Source: Nocardioides terrigena (lineage in GTDB: Bacteria > Actinomycetota > Actinomycetes > Propionibacteriales > Nocardioidaceae). From it: 64,000 nucleotides of DNA. Within the stretch, counting starts at the first letter, position 1. Each line of letters starts with the position of its first letter. The stretch is from positions 87,711 through 151,710 of the forward strand of contig NZ_PZYY01000008.1 of assembly GCF_003047265.1 (NCBI RefSeq), in the 5' to 3' direction. Below are positions 15,961-24,156 of this stretch, in pieces. The position numbers and the translations under genes are program-made. A model generated the notes under the pieces. The model did no database searches. It had not been told where the DNA came from and worked only from the letters and a program-made list of their open reading frames with translations.

Positions 15961-17567
15961 TCTGGCTGCTCCTCGCGCTGCTCGTCGCCTGGGTGGCCCT
16001 CGGTCCCTGGGTGCCCGTCGCGGTCGCCGTCGCGCTGTGCGTGCCCCGGGTCCGGTGGTGGGTGCTGGACCACGTCTGGGTGACCTGGCGCGGGACCGGC
16101 ATCGCCGCTGCCGTGGTGGCCGTGCTCGCCGGGGTCGTGGTCCTGCTGCCGGACGGCTGGCTGCCGGTCCCGCAGTCACCGGGCGTGCTCGTCGCCCCGT
16201 CGTACGTCGGCCGGCCGGCGTCGGCGACCCCCGTGCCGGTGGGCACGATCCCGCAGAACCCGCACCTGGCCCGCAACGGTGCCGGCACCGCGCTCGGCGA
16301 CGCGTGGAGCACCGGCACCAGCCCCTGGCTCGGCCCGGTCGGGCTCCAGCCCGAGGTCGACACCGCCTGGTACGGCCTCGAGCAGTGCGCCACCCTCGCC
16401 CTCGACAGCCGCGACCGGCTGGTCGGCCTGTGCGGGGACCGTGGTGGTCGCGCGCTGCACGTCATCGACCCCGACTCGATGCGGCCGCTCGCGACCAAGC
16501 GGCTCCCCGCCCCCGAGGACGGTGACGACGAGGTCTGCGGCGCCCACCCCTACCTCGACGCTGCCGACCGGATGGTGGTGGCGACCTCCGACCGCCGGGT
16601 GCTGGCGGTCTCCACGGCCGACGCCGACGGCGAGCCCGACCTCACCACGGCGCGCACCTGGGACCTCTCCCCGCACGTCCCCGACGACGACTGCCTGGTC
16701 GCCCTGCTGCCCGACTGGGCCGGCCGCATCTGGTGGTCCACCCAGGACGGGCTGGTCGGCACCGTCGCCCCCGACTCCGGCGAGGTGCGTGTCCTCGACC
16801 TCGGCGAGGAGGTCGCCGGCCCCTTCAGCACCGACGAGACCGGCGCGACGTACGTCGTCACCACCCACGCCCTCCACCGGCTGGTCCTCGACGGGTCCGG
16901 CACCCCGGGCATCGCCTGGCGCACGGAGTACGACCGCGGCACGGAGCGCAAGGCCGGCCAGTCCACCCGGGGCAGCGGCACCGCGCCGGTCGTCCTCGAC
17001 GGCGGCGTCGTCGCGATCACCGACAACGCCGAGCCGCGCATGCACGTCCTGATGCTGGAGCGGTCGACGGGCGTGGAGATCTGCCGGGCGGCCGTCTTCG
17101 AGGACGACGCCAGCGCCAGCGGAACCGCGCTGGCCAGTGTGGGGAGCGGCGTGGTCGTCGCCAACACGCACGGCTACGCGAGCCCGGTGCGCACCCTCCT
17201 CGGCCGGGGCACCTCCGGGGGGATGGCCCGGGTCGACGTGCCGGCCGACCGCTCCGGGGGCGAGTGCCGGGTGCGGTGGACGAGCGAGGTGGTCGCCCCG
17301 TCGAGCGTCCCCCGGGTGTCCTTAGCGAACGGCCTGGTCTACGCCTACGCCAAGCGTCCGTCGTGGTGGGGCGTGAGCGCGTGGTACCTCACCGGGATCG
17401 ACGTGCGCACCGGGCGGTCGTACTTCAGCGTGCGCACCGGCACCGGGGTGCTGATGGACAACGACCACGCGGCGCTCACCCTCGCGCCCGACGGCACGGC
17501 GTACGTCGCGACGCTGGCCGGGATGGTGCGGGTGCAGGACCGCCAGCCCAAGGACGCCTCGGACTGA
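15957..17567 (+). CDS. Membrane-anchored PQQ/beta-propeller-like protein of unknown function
   Basis: About 536 residues from the GTG at 15957, which has GGGGGAG upstream at workable spacing; the GTG at 15951 is too close to it. Two N-terminal hydrophobic segments (residues about 1-25 and 45-65) flank a basic stretch and anchor the protein. The rest is extracytoplasmic and made of repeated beta-strand units such as LALDSRDRLVGLCG, GRIWWSTQDGLVGTV and LAPDGTAYVATLAG, as in PQQ-binding-like or YVTN propellers. It contains several Cys (CGDRGG, EVCGAH, DDCLVAL), possibly disulfide-bonded. No enzyme motif is visible, so the role is unknown. Confidence 0.7.
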   Translation: MIWLLLALLVAWVALGPWVPVAVAVALCVPRVRWWVLDHVWVTWRGTGIAAAVVAVLAGVVVLLPDGWLPVPQSPGVLVAPSYVGRPASATPVPVGTIPQNPHLARNGAGTALGDAWSTGTSPWLGPVGLQPEVDTAWYGLEQCATLALDSRDRLVGLCGDRGGRALHVIDPDSMRPLATKRLPAPEDGDDEVCGAHPYLDAADRMVVATSDRRVLAVSTADADGEPDLTTARTWDLSPHVPDDDCLVALLPDWAGRIWWSTQDGLVGTVAPDSGEVRVLDLGEEVAGPFSTDETGATYVVTTHALHRLVLDGSGTPGIAWRTEYDRGTERKAGQSTRGSGTAPVVLDGGVVAITDNAEPRMHVLMLERSTGVEICRAAVFEDDASASGTALASVGSGVVVANTHGYASPVRTLLGRGTSGGMARVDVPADRSGGECRVRWTSEVVAPSSVPRVSLANGLVYAYAKRPSWWGVSAWYLTGIDVRTGRSYFSVRTGTGVLMDNDHAALTLAPDGTAYVATLAGMVRVQDRQPKDASD

Positions 17568-17582
17568 GCTGCCCGGGGTCCG

Positions 17583-18590
17583 TCAGGCGCAGGGGTGCAC
17601 GCCCGGCAGGCCCGGTCGCTCGATCCCGCGCCCGTCGAGGATCCGCTCCAGCAGCGTCGGGCGAGCAGGCATGAGGCCGTCGACGCAGGCGTCGATCATG
17701 GCGTTGTAGGTGGCCGCGTCGTCCGGCGCCGTGCCGCTGAACCACACGTGCACGGCGTAGCCGTCGCGGTGGGCCCGCGCGACGAACTCCGGGGTGAGGA
17801 TCCGGATGCCGGAGTTCTCCACCGGCACCTGGAGGGCCACCGTGCCCTCGATCGGGCGGGTGCCGTAGAGGAAGTAGGCGGTGATCCCCTGCTGCCCGGG
17901 CGCGAGGCCGGTCTGCGGCGAGCGCCGGTGGAAGTCGGCGAGGGCGGCGTCGTTGAAGGACGTCACGATGACGTCGTCGCGACCGGCGTCGGCGAGCAGC
18001 GCCGCGAGGAACCGGCCGGTGCGCAGGTAGGAGGCGGTGTCGGAGTCGGCCGTGCCCTTGATCTCGATGTTGATCGGCACGCCGGGGAAGCGACGGAGGA
18101 CCTGGGCCAGCGTGGGGACCGCGAAGTCGGTGCGCTTGTAGCCGTCCGGTGCCGGCTTGTCACCCGTGCGCACGCCGCGGAAGCGGTACTTCCGTTGGGC
18201 CGCTTCGTGGGTGGTGCCGCGGCGCGGGACGAACCAGTGCGCCGCGTCGAGCCGGCGCACCTGTCGCAGGGTCATCGCCTCGACCTTGCCGGTGCCGTCG
18301 GTCGTCTCGTCGACGCGGGCGTCGTGCAGCACGACGAGCTGCTTGTCGCGGGTGGACTGCACGTCGAGCTCGATCATGTCGGCACCGAGCGCCACCGCGC
18401 GCTTGAAGGCGTACATCGTGTTGGTGGGGGCCTCGCGCTCCCCGCCGGAGTGGGCCATGTTGAGCACCCGCTGCTGGAGCCACGGGTTGTCCTCGGCCTG
18501 GGACCGGGCCTGTGCCGGGGCGGCGACCAGCGTCGCGAGCAGGGTGACGAGCAGCGTGGGGAGGGCGATCGCGGCGCGGAGGTTCTTCAC
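17583..18590 (-). CDS. Secreted glycerophosphodiester phosphodiesterase family protein
   Basis: 335 residues from a GTG. TAGGGT sits 7 nt upstream (18603-18598) with no Shine-Dalgarno, a leaderless arrangement; this start also gives a good signal peptide (KNLRAAIALPTLLVTLLATL, cleavage near APAQA). The GDPD barrel signature is MAHSGGEREAPTNTMYAFKRAVALGADMIELDVQSTRD then VVLHD, and INIEIKG provides further metal-site acids. The usual HRG is HSG here, as I recall for some actinobacterial members. It would hydrolyse deacylated phospholipids to glycerol-3-phosphate outside the membrane. Convergent with the propeller gene, only 15 nt apart. Confidence 0.85.
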   Translation of the reverse strand: MKNLRAAIALPTLLVTLLATLVAAPAQARSQAEDNPWLQQRVLNMAHSGGEREAPTNTMYAFKRAVALGADMIELDVQSTRDKQLVVLHDARVDETTDGTGKVEAMTLRQVRRLDAAHWFVPRRGTTHEAAQRKYRFRGVRTGDKPAPDGYKRTDFAVPTLAQVLRRFPGVPINIEIKGTADSDTASYLRTGRFLAALLADAGRDDVIVTSFNDAALADFHRRSPQTGLAPGQQGITAYFLYGTRPIEGTVALQVPVENSGIRILTPEFVARAHRDGYAVHVWFSGTAPDDAATYNAMIDACVDGLMPARPTLLERILDGRGIERPGLPGVHPCA

Positions 18591-18630
18591 GCGGCCGACC
18601 CTAGGGGTCGGCACCGACGCCGGGAAGGCC

Positions 18631-19584
18631 TCACGGATAGGTGATGCCGGTGACCTCTTCGCTGATCTCCCACAGCCTGCGCTGGGCGTCCGCGTCGAGC
18701 GCGAGCCGGCGCGGGGTGACGACCTGCGGGGTGCCGGACATCTCGCCCAGGCCGCTCGGCCCGACGTACGTCGATCCCGGCAGGTCGGCGGTCGCGGCCA
18801 TCAGCGTCGGCCACGCACCCATCGCCGCCGACTGCGACACGGCCTTGACGGCGGCGTCGAGGATCGACGCGGCACCCCCACGGCCGCGGCCGAACTGCCC
18901 GTTGGCCATCAGGTGCGTGCCGGCGAAGCCCGGGTGGGCGGCCAGCGCCTTGACGGGCAGGCTCGCCCGGCGGCAGCGGCGGTCGAGCTCGAAGGTGAAC
19001 AACAGGTTGGCCAGCTTGGACTGGCTGTCGGCCTGCCAGCGGCGGTAGCGGCCCTCCTGATGACGAGGGTCGCCGAGCGGGGCCTGCCGGGCCGCCTTGT
19101 GCATGTTCGACGAGAGGGTGACCACGCGGCCGCCGGCGGCGGTGACCTGCGGCAGCAGCAGGCCGGTCAGCAGGAAGGGCCCGAAGTGGTTGGTCGCCAT
19201 GTGGGACTCGAGACCCTCCGCGGTCCGGCGCAGCGGGACGGCCATGATTCCGGCGTTGTTGACGAGCACGTCGATCGGACCGAGCGCGGAGGCCCGGTCG
19301 CCTGCGCGCCGTACAGAGCCGAGGTCGGACAGGTCGACCACCAGCCGCTCGAGCCGGGCGCGAGGGACCTCGGCGGTGATCGCGGCGGCGGTGGCGGCCA
19401 GCTTGTCGTCGCTGCGGCCGGCCAGGACGACGCGGGCGCCGACGCGGGCGAGCTCGAGGGCCGTGTGGTGGCCGAGCCCGCCCAGCGTGGTGCCGGTGAC
19501 CAGGGTGGTGCGGGCGGTCAGGTCGGGGATGTCGTGGAGGTCCCAGGCGTTGCTGGCGTGCGGCTGGGGGACGCCATCGGTCAC
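18631..19584 (-). CDS. Short-chain dehydrogenase/reductase with replaced catalytic tyrosine
   Basis: 317 residues from a GTG overlapping the upstream gene's stop (GTGA). The Rossmann start TGTTLGGLGHHTALELARVGARVVLAGR, the NNAGIM motif and Ser of TLSSNMH place it in the SDR superfamily near retinol-dehydrogenase/protochlorophyllide-reductase-like members. In the active-site segment the sequence is ADSQSKLANLLF, where relatives read AYxxSKLANLLF; the Tyr of YxxxK is thus Asp while Lys is kept. It may be inactive, use another proton donor, or have a binding role. It is coupled to the maleylpyruvate-isomerase-family gene. Confidence 0.8.
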   Translation of the reverse strand: MTDGVPQPHASNAWDLHDIPDLTARTTLVTGTTLGGLGHHTALELARVGARVVLAGRSDDKLAATAAAITAEVPRARLERLVVDLSDLGSVRRAGDRASALGPIDVLVNNAGIMAVPLRRTAEGLESHMATNHFGPFLLTGLLLPQVTAAGGRVVTLSSNMHKAARQAPLGDPRHQEGRYRRWQADSQSKLANLLFTFELDRRCRRASLPVKALAAHPGFAGTHLMANGQFGRGRGGAASILDAAVKAVSQSAAMGAWPTLMAATADLPGSTYVGPSGLGEMSGTPQVVTPRRLALDADAQRRLWEISEEVTGITYP

Positions 19585-20417
19585 GGCGTGACCGCGAGCC
19601 CGGCGAGGACCCGCCGGGCGAGGTCGGTGTCGCCGAAGACCTCGACGCGGCCGGGCTCGGGCTGGCGGCGACCGCCGGCCAGCAGGATGAAGGACTCGCG
19701 GTCGGTGCGCAGCCCCACGGTCGGCTCGGTGGGGACCTCGTCGAGCAGGCGCCCCCGGCCCTCGTCGGTCACGGTCGCGGCGACGGGCTGGTGCCCCTCG
19801 ACCTCGACGACGACGGTGGTGCCCGGGTCGGCGCCGACCCGCTTGGCCAGCACGTAGCCGAGGCTCTCGCAGAGGTAGTCGGTGGAGTGCGCGGCGGCGT
19901 CGGCGCCGAGCCCGCCCGGCTGGCCGACGGCGCGGCGTACGTCCTGCTCGTGCATCCACAGGTCCAGCGGACGGTTGCGCAGCAGCGTCAGCGTCGTCCA
20001 GCCGATGGCGCCGAAGACACCGGGCGCCGGGGCGGCCGGGTCGGTCGGCGGGTCGGCCAGCAGTGCGGTGTGACGGGCGGTCGCGGCGGCCCGGATCTCG
20101 TTGATGAGGTCGTCGGGGGTGGCGTCCCGGCGGGCGACGACGCCCTGCTCGGTGAACTGGCCCATCATCCCGCGGGCGTGCGGGGCGTCGCCGATCTCCA
20201 CGTCGACGTGCTCGCCCCCGGCCAGCAGCGACTCGAGGTGCGCGGTGTGCGCGGCGACCGCGTGCACGTCCCACCCGGGCAGGTCGGTCGGGGTGGTCCA
20301 CTGCTCGGCGGGCACCTTCTCGAGGAGGGCGGTGAAGTCGTTGACGGCCTGCCACCAAAGGTCGACGTAGCCGGTCAGCGCGACGTCGCCGCTGCCGTCC
20401 GCGGGGGATGTGCTCAT
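19581..20417 (-). CDS. Maleylpyruvate isomerase family mycothiol-dependent enzyme (DinB-like fold)
   Basis: 278 residues; ATG reading MSTSPADGSG, with TAGGGT 7 nt upstream (20430-20425) and no Shine-Dalgarno, so probably leaderless. The N-terminal four-helix DinB/MDMPI domain shows YVDLWWQAVNDFTALLEKVPAEQWTTPTDLPGWDVHAVAAHTAHLE, with the His residues expected to bind metal, and RPLDLWMHEQDVRRAVG later. A C-terminal SCP2/MDMPI-C-like domain follows from about 190. Family members use mycothiol as cofactor for isomerisation or transfer. The actual substrate is unknown. It shares a 52-bp divergent promoter region with the thioredoxin-NHL gene. Confidence 0.85.
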   Translation of the reverse strand: MSTSPADGSGDVALTGYVDLWWQAVNDFTALLEKVPAEQWTTPTDLPGWDVHAVAAHTAHLESLLAGGEHVDVEIGDAPHARGMMGQFTEQGVVARRDATPDDLINEIRAAATARHTALLADPPTDPAAPAPGVFGAIGWTTLTLLRNRPLDLWMHEQDVRRAVGQPGGLGADAAAHSTDYLCESLGYVLAKRVGADPGTTVVVEVEGHQPVAATVTDEGRGRLLDEVPTEPTVGLRTDRESFILLAGGRRQPEPGRVEVFGDTDLARRVLAGLAVTP

Positions 20418-20469
20418 GGGGCGCACCCTAGTGGCACCGGTGTCACCGGCGCCGCGCGAGAATGGCCGG

Positions 20470-22242
20470 GTGCATGTCCGCGCCCCCGAGCTCACCGGCC
20501 GAGGCTGGCTCAACACCGCCTCGCCGCTGTCCATCCGCGACCTCCGAGGCCGCTTCGTCCTGCTCGACTTCTGGACGTTCTGCTGCATCAACTGCCTGCA
20601 CGTCCTCGACGAGCTGCGCCCGGTGGAGGAGCAGTACGCCGAGGAGCTGGTCGTCGTCGGCGTGCACTCGCCGAAGTTCGTCCACGAGGCCGACCCGGAC
20701 GCGCTGGTCGCCGCCGTCGAGCGCTACGCCGTGCACCACCCGGTGCTCGACGACCCCGAGCTGAGCACCTGGCAGGCCTACACCGCGCGGGCCTGGCCGA
20801 CCCTGGTCCTGGTCGATCCCGAGGGCTACATCGTGGCGCAGTACGCCGGGGAGGGCCACGCCCACGCCATCGCCTCGCTGCTGGAGGAGCTGGTCCCGCA
20901 GCACCGCGAGCGCGGGACCCTGCAGCCGGGCGACTCGCCGTACGTCCCTCCCGTCGTGGAGCCGAGCGACCTGCGCTTCCCGGCCAAGGCCGTGCCGCTG
21001 CCGTCGTCCCTGGCCCCGGCCGGCTCCGTGCTCGTCGCCGACGCTGGTCACGACGAGGTGGTCCTCCTGGACCTGGCCGGCGGCGTCGTACGCCGCTTCG
21101 GCGGCTTCCGGGAGCCCAACGGCCTGTGCCTGCTGCCCTCGGAGATCGCCGAGCGGGTCGGGTACGACGTCGTGGTCGCCGACACCGTCGGCCACCGGAT
21201 CGCCGGGCTCGTCCTGGCGACCGGGGAGGTGCGGACGCTCGCGGGCGACGGCACCCAGTGGATGCAGGGCGACGGCACCGACCGGCTCAGCAGCCCGTGG
21301 GACGTGGCCTGGTGGCAGGACCGGGTGTGGATCGCGATGGCCGGGATCCACCAGCTGTGGACCTACGACCCGGTGACCGGGGCGGTCGAGGTCGCCGCGG
21401 GCACCCTCAACGAGGGGTTGGTCGACGGGCCGGCCGCCACCGCGTGGTTCGCCCAGACGAGCGGGCTCGCGCCCGACGGCGACCGGATGTGGCTGGCCGA
21501 CTCCGAGACCTCGTCGCTGCGCTGGATCGAGGCGCCGGCCTCCGACGGCGGTCCGGCCGTCGTCCACACGGCTGTCGGCACCGGGCTCTTCGACTTCGGC
21601 TTCCGAGACGGTCCCGCCGAGGAGGCGCTGCTTCAGCACCCCCTCGGGGTCGCCGTCCTGCCGGACGGGTCGGTCGCGGTGGCCGACACCTACAACGGCG
21701 CCGTACGCCGCTTTGCCGACGGCGAGCTCACCACGCTGGCCGTGGACCTCGCCGAGCCGAGCGGCCTGTACTGGTCCGAGGACGACGGGGGCGGCCTCGT
21801 GGTCGTCGAGTCCGCCGGGCACCGGCTGACCCGCGTGCCCCTCGACGCCGGCGTCGCGGCGGTCGACTTCAGCCACACCACCCAGCGCCCGGTCACCGAC
21901 GTGGCCGCCCGGCTGGTCCTCGACATCTCCTTCACCCCGCCGCCGGGGCAGAAGGTCGACGACCGCTTCGGACCGCCGTCGCAGCTCCTGGTCACGGCGA
22001 CCCCGCCTGCGCTGCTCCGGGAGGGCGAGGGACGCGGCACCGACCTGCGTCGCGAGCTCGTCCTCGACCCGGCCGTCGGCGACGGCGTGCTGCACGTCGC
22101 CGCCCGCGCCGCCTCCTGCGACGAGGGTGGCGGCGACGGCGCGGCCTGCCACATGCACCAGCAGGACTGGGGCGTGCCGGTGCGGATCTCCCCCGACGGA
22201 GCCGGGGTCCTCGACCTGCCCCTCGGGGGCGCTACGACCTGA
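20470..22242 (+). CDS. Thioredoxin-like domain and NHL-repeat protein (NHLRC2-like)
   Basis: 590 residues from a GTG with GAGAAT 6 nt upstream (leaderless geometry). Residues about 1-150 form a thioredoxin/TlpA-like domain, FVLLDFWTFCCINCLHVLDELRP, whose active site is CINC preceded by another Cys, and a cis-Pro region ARAWPTLVLVDPEG. Residues about 170-500 are an NHL-type propeller with repeated units (GEVRTLAGDGTQ, NGLCLLP, HPLGVAVLPDGSVAVADTYN). The C-terminal 90 residues form a beta domain with CDEGGGDGAACHMHQQDW. This is the domain order of NHLRC2-type proteins. No signal peptide is seen, so cytoplasmic. Function in bacteria is not established. Confidence 0.85.
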   Translation: MHVRAPELTGRGWLNTASPLSIRDLRGRFVLLDFWTFCCINCLHVLDELRPVEEQYAEELVVVGVHSPKFVHEADPDALVAAVERYAVHHPVLDDPELSTWQAYTARAWPTLVLVDPEGYIVAQYAGEGHAHAIASLLEELVPQHRERGTLQPGDSPYVPPVVEPSDLRFPAKAVPLPSSLAPAGSVLVADAGHDEVVLLDLAGGVVRRFGGFREPNGLCLLPSEIAERVGYDVVVADTVGHRIAGLVLATGEVRTLAGDGTQWMQGDGTDRLSSPWDVAWWQDRVWIAMAGIHQLWTYDPVTGAVEVAAGTLNEGLVDGPAATAWFAQTSGLAPDGDRMWLADSETSSLRWIEAPASDGGPAVVHTAVGTGLFDFGFRDGPAEEALLQHPLGVAVLPDGSVAVADTYNGAVRRFADGELTTLAVDLAEPSGLYWSEDDGGGLVVVESAGHRLTRVPLDAGVAAVDFSHTTQRPVTDVAARLVLDISFTPPPGQKVDDRFGPPSQLLVTATPPALLREGEGRGTDLRRELVLDPAVGDGVLHVAARAASCDEGGGDGAACHMHQQDWGVPVRISPDGAGVLDLPLGGATT

Positions 22243-22286
22243 GTCGCGGCTCCTGGTCGCGCCACGGAGGCCCTCGCGGCCACTAC

Positions 22287-22520
22287 GACCTGCGGTCCTG
22301 GGTACCGCAGGTCCTATCGCGCGCGAGGAGGGGCCCGGCGGGGACGTGCGACCTGCGGTCGTGGGTACCGCAGGTCCTATCGCGCGCGAGGAGGGGCCCG
22401 GCGGGGACGTGCGACCTGCGGTCGTGGGTACCGCAGGTCCTATCGCGCGCGAGGAAGGTCCCGGTGGGGGACGTGCGACCTGCGGTTGTGGGTACCGCAG
22501 GTCGTATCGCGCGCGAGGAC
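22287..22520. repeat. Four tandem 63-64 bp repeats, each with a 10-bp-stem palindrome
   Basis: Copies start at 22287, 22350, 22413 and 22477. Each holds GACCTGCGGT, a 7-nt loop ending in GGGT, then ACCGCAGGTC, followed by TATCGCGCGCGAGGA and a G/C-rich connector (ggggcccggcggggacgtgc, changed in the last copies). The array fills most of the 373-bp gap between the thioredoxin-NHL gene and the small membrane protein gene. There are no unique spacers, so it is not CRISPR. It may act as a terminator array or a regulator-binding array, or be an expanded minisatellite. Confidence 0.85.
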
Positions 22521-22615
22521 CCCTCCGGGGCCGCCGGTGCGCGGAATCCGGACGCGCCCGCAATACCCTCGGGGGAGAGGCGGCGCACCGGCGCCGTCGT
22601 ACGAAGGAGTGGATC

Positions 22616-22828
22616 ATGGGTATTGGTCTCGGCATCGTCCTGCTCGTCCTCGGTCTGATCCTGCTGACCGGAGCCGTGGACCTGGGGGGCGCGCTTGACG
22701 AGTACGTCGCCAGCGAGACCCTCGGCTGGATCCTGGTCGCCGCGGGCGTGCTGTCGCTCGTGCTCGCGCTCGTGATGAACCAGCAGCGCTCGCGCACCAC
22801 GCACGTCGAGGAGCGCCGCGAGGTCTGA
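22616..22828 (+). CDS. Small membrane protein, DUF6458-like
   Basis: 70 residues; GAAGGAG precedes the ATG. Two hydrophobic helices (GIGLGIVLLVLGLILLTGAV and LGWILVAAGVLSLVLALVM) are joined by a short acidic loop with DLGGALDEYVASET, followed by a basic tail. Size, the opening MGIG and the layout match DUF6458, a family of unknown function common in Actinobacteria. It lies between the palindromic repeat array and the flavoprotein gene. The last codons and stop are part of a short direct repeat (GCGAGGTCYGACC) copied twice more downstream. Confidence 0.65.
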   Translation: MGIGLGIVLLVLGLILLTGAVDLGGALDEYVASETLGWILVAAGVLSLVLALVMNQQRSRTTHVEERREV

Positions 22829-22874
22829 CCCGAAGGCCCGACCTGCGAGGTCCGACCCGCGAGGTCCGACCTGA

Positions 22875-22961
22875 TGCCCCTGGGTGTGTGGCGGTGGAAC
22901 CCTCCGCGCGCGTAGCGTGCGAGCGTCCGCTCATCGCGGCCGGCGCACTCACCCAGGGGCA
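22875..22961. promoter_or_regulatory. 12-bp inverted repeat flanking the flavoprotein promoter and covering its ribosome site
   Basis: TGCCCCTGGGTG at 22875-22886 and CACCCAGGGGCA at 22950-22961 are perfect complements. The right arm contains the AGGGG ribosome site of the gene at 22965; the left arm lies upstream of a candidate promoter (GGAAC at 22896-22900, TAGCGT at 22913-22918). This suits a looped operator, or RNA pairing if transcription begins further upstream. Confidence 0.4.
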
Positions 22962-22964
22962 CTC

Positions 22965-24152
22965 ATGGACATCGTCATCATCGGCGGGGGCATCGCCGCC
23001 GCACACGCCGCCCGCGAGCTCCGCGAGCACGGCCACGAGGGCGGGATCGTGGTGCTCGCCGCCGAGCGGCACCTGCCCTACGAGCGGCCGCCGCTCTCCA
23101 AGGGGATCCTCCTCGGCGACGCGACGCCCGAGTCTGCCCACGTCATGGAGCAGCACTGGTACGACGACAACGACGTCGACCTCCGCACCGGCACCGAGGT
23201 CACCTCCATCGACCTCGACCGCCGCCAGGTCCACGCCGGCGCCGAGTCGGCACCGTACGACCGGTTGCTGATCGCGACCGGGGCCACGCCCCGCAGGCTC
23301 GACGACCTCGAGACCGCCGGCGTGCCCGTCACCTACCTCCGCACCCTCGACGACTCGCTGGCCCTCCGGGACGCCCTCACGGGCACGATCCTGGTCGTGG
23401 GCGCGGGCTGGATCGGCCTCGAGGTCGCCGCCGCGGCCAGCCTCGCCGGGGCGGACGTCACCGTCGTCGAGCCCGCGGAGCAGCCGCTGCTGGGGGTGCT
23501 CGGTCCCGAGCTCGGGGCGAAGTTCGCCGAGCTCCACCGCGCCCACGGGGTCGACCTGCGCCTCGGCACGAGCATCGACTCGGCGGCCGACGGGACGGTG
23601 CGGCTCTCCGACGGCCACGAGGTGACCCCGGACCTGGTGGTCGTGGGCATCGGCGCCGTCCCCGACGACCGGCTCGCCCGGGAGGCGGGGCTGAAGGTCG
23701 ACAACGGCGTCCTGGTCGACTCGACGCTGCGTACCAGCGACCCCTACGTCTTCGCCGTGGGCGACGTCGCGAACCACGACCACCCGGTGCTCGGGCGCCG
23801 CATCCGCGTCGAGCACTGGGACACCGCCATGCACCAGGGCCAGGCCGCCGCGCGCGCGATGCTCGGCGAGGACGAGCCCTACGACCGGATGCCCTACTTC
23901 TTCACCGACCAGTACGACATGGGCATGGAGTACGTCGGCAGTGTCGGTCCCGACGGCGCCGACGAGGTGGTCGTGCGCGGCGACGACCTGGTCGCCGGCC
24001 TCACCGTGCTGTGGGCGAAGGACGGCACCGTCGTCGCCGGGATGCAGGCCAACGACTGGGACGCGACCGACACGATCCGGGCGCTCGTGGGCAAGCCGGT
24101 CCCCGAGAGGTTCGCCGACCCGGACGTCCCGCTCGCCGATCTCGGGTCCTAG
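22965..24152 (+). CDS. FAD-dependent NAD(P)H oxidoreductase, ferredoxin-reductase-like
   Basis: 395 residues from the ATG after CCCAGGGGCACTC. Two dinucleotide folds are evident: the FAD motif DIVIIGGGIAAAHAARELRE and the NAD(P) motif ILVVGAGWIGLEVAAAASLAGADVTVVE. The second FAD contact is TSDPYVFAVGDVANHDHPVLG, followed by RVEHWDTAMHQGQAAARAML, the pattern of rubredoxin/ferredoxin reductases that serve cytochrome P450s and dioxygenases. ERPPLSKG is also characteristic. No ferredoxin or oxygenase gene is adjacent, so the partner is unknown. Confidence 0.87.
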   Translation: MDIVIIGGGIAAAHAARELREHGHEGGIVVLAAERHLPYERPPLSKGILLGDATPESAHVMEQHWYDDNDVDLRTGTEVTSIDLDRRQVHAGAESAPYDRLLIATGATPRRLDDLETAGVPVTYLRTLDDSLALRDALTGTILVVGAGWIGLEVAAAASLAGADVTVVEPAEQPLLGVLGPELGAKFAELHRAHGVDLRLGTSIDSAADGTVRLSDGHEVTPDLVVVGIGAVPDDRLAREAGLKVDNGVLVDSTLRTSDPYVFAVGDVANHDHPVLGRRIRVEHWDTAMHQGQAAARAMLGEDEPYDRMPYFFTDQYDMGMEYVGSVGPDGADEVVVRGDDLVAGLTVLWAKDGTVVAGMQANDWDATDTIRALVGKPVPERFADPDVPLADLGS

Positions 24153-24156
24153 CCAC

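Noticed and set aside
22287..22520. CRISPR array
   Set aside because: Units are contiguous copies without unique spacers, and no cas genes are in the window.
20443..22962. Open frame opposite the thioredoxin-NHL gene extending through the 63-bp repeats
   Set aside because: The repeat unit length of 63 is a multiple of three, so frames stay open through it without being coding; product lacks any recognisable domain.
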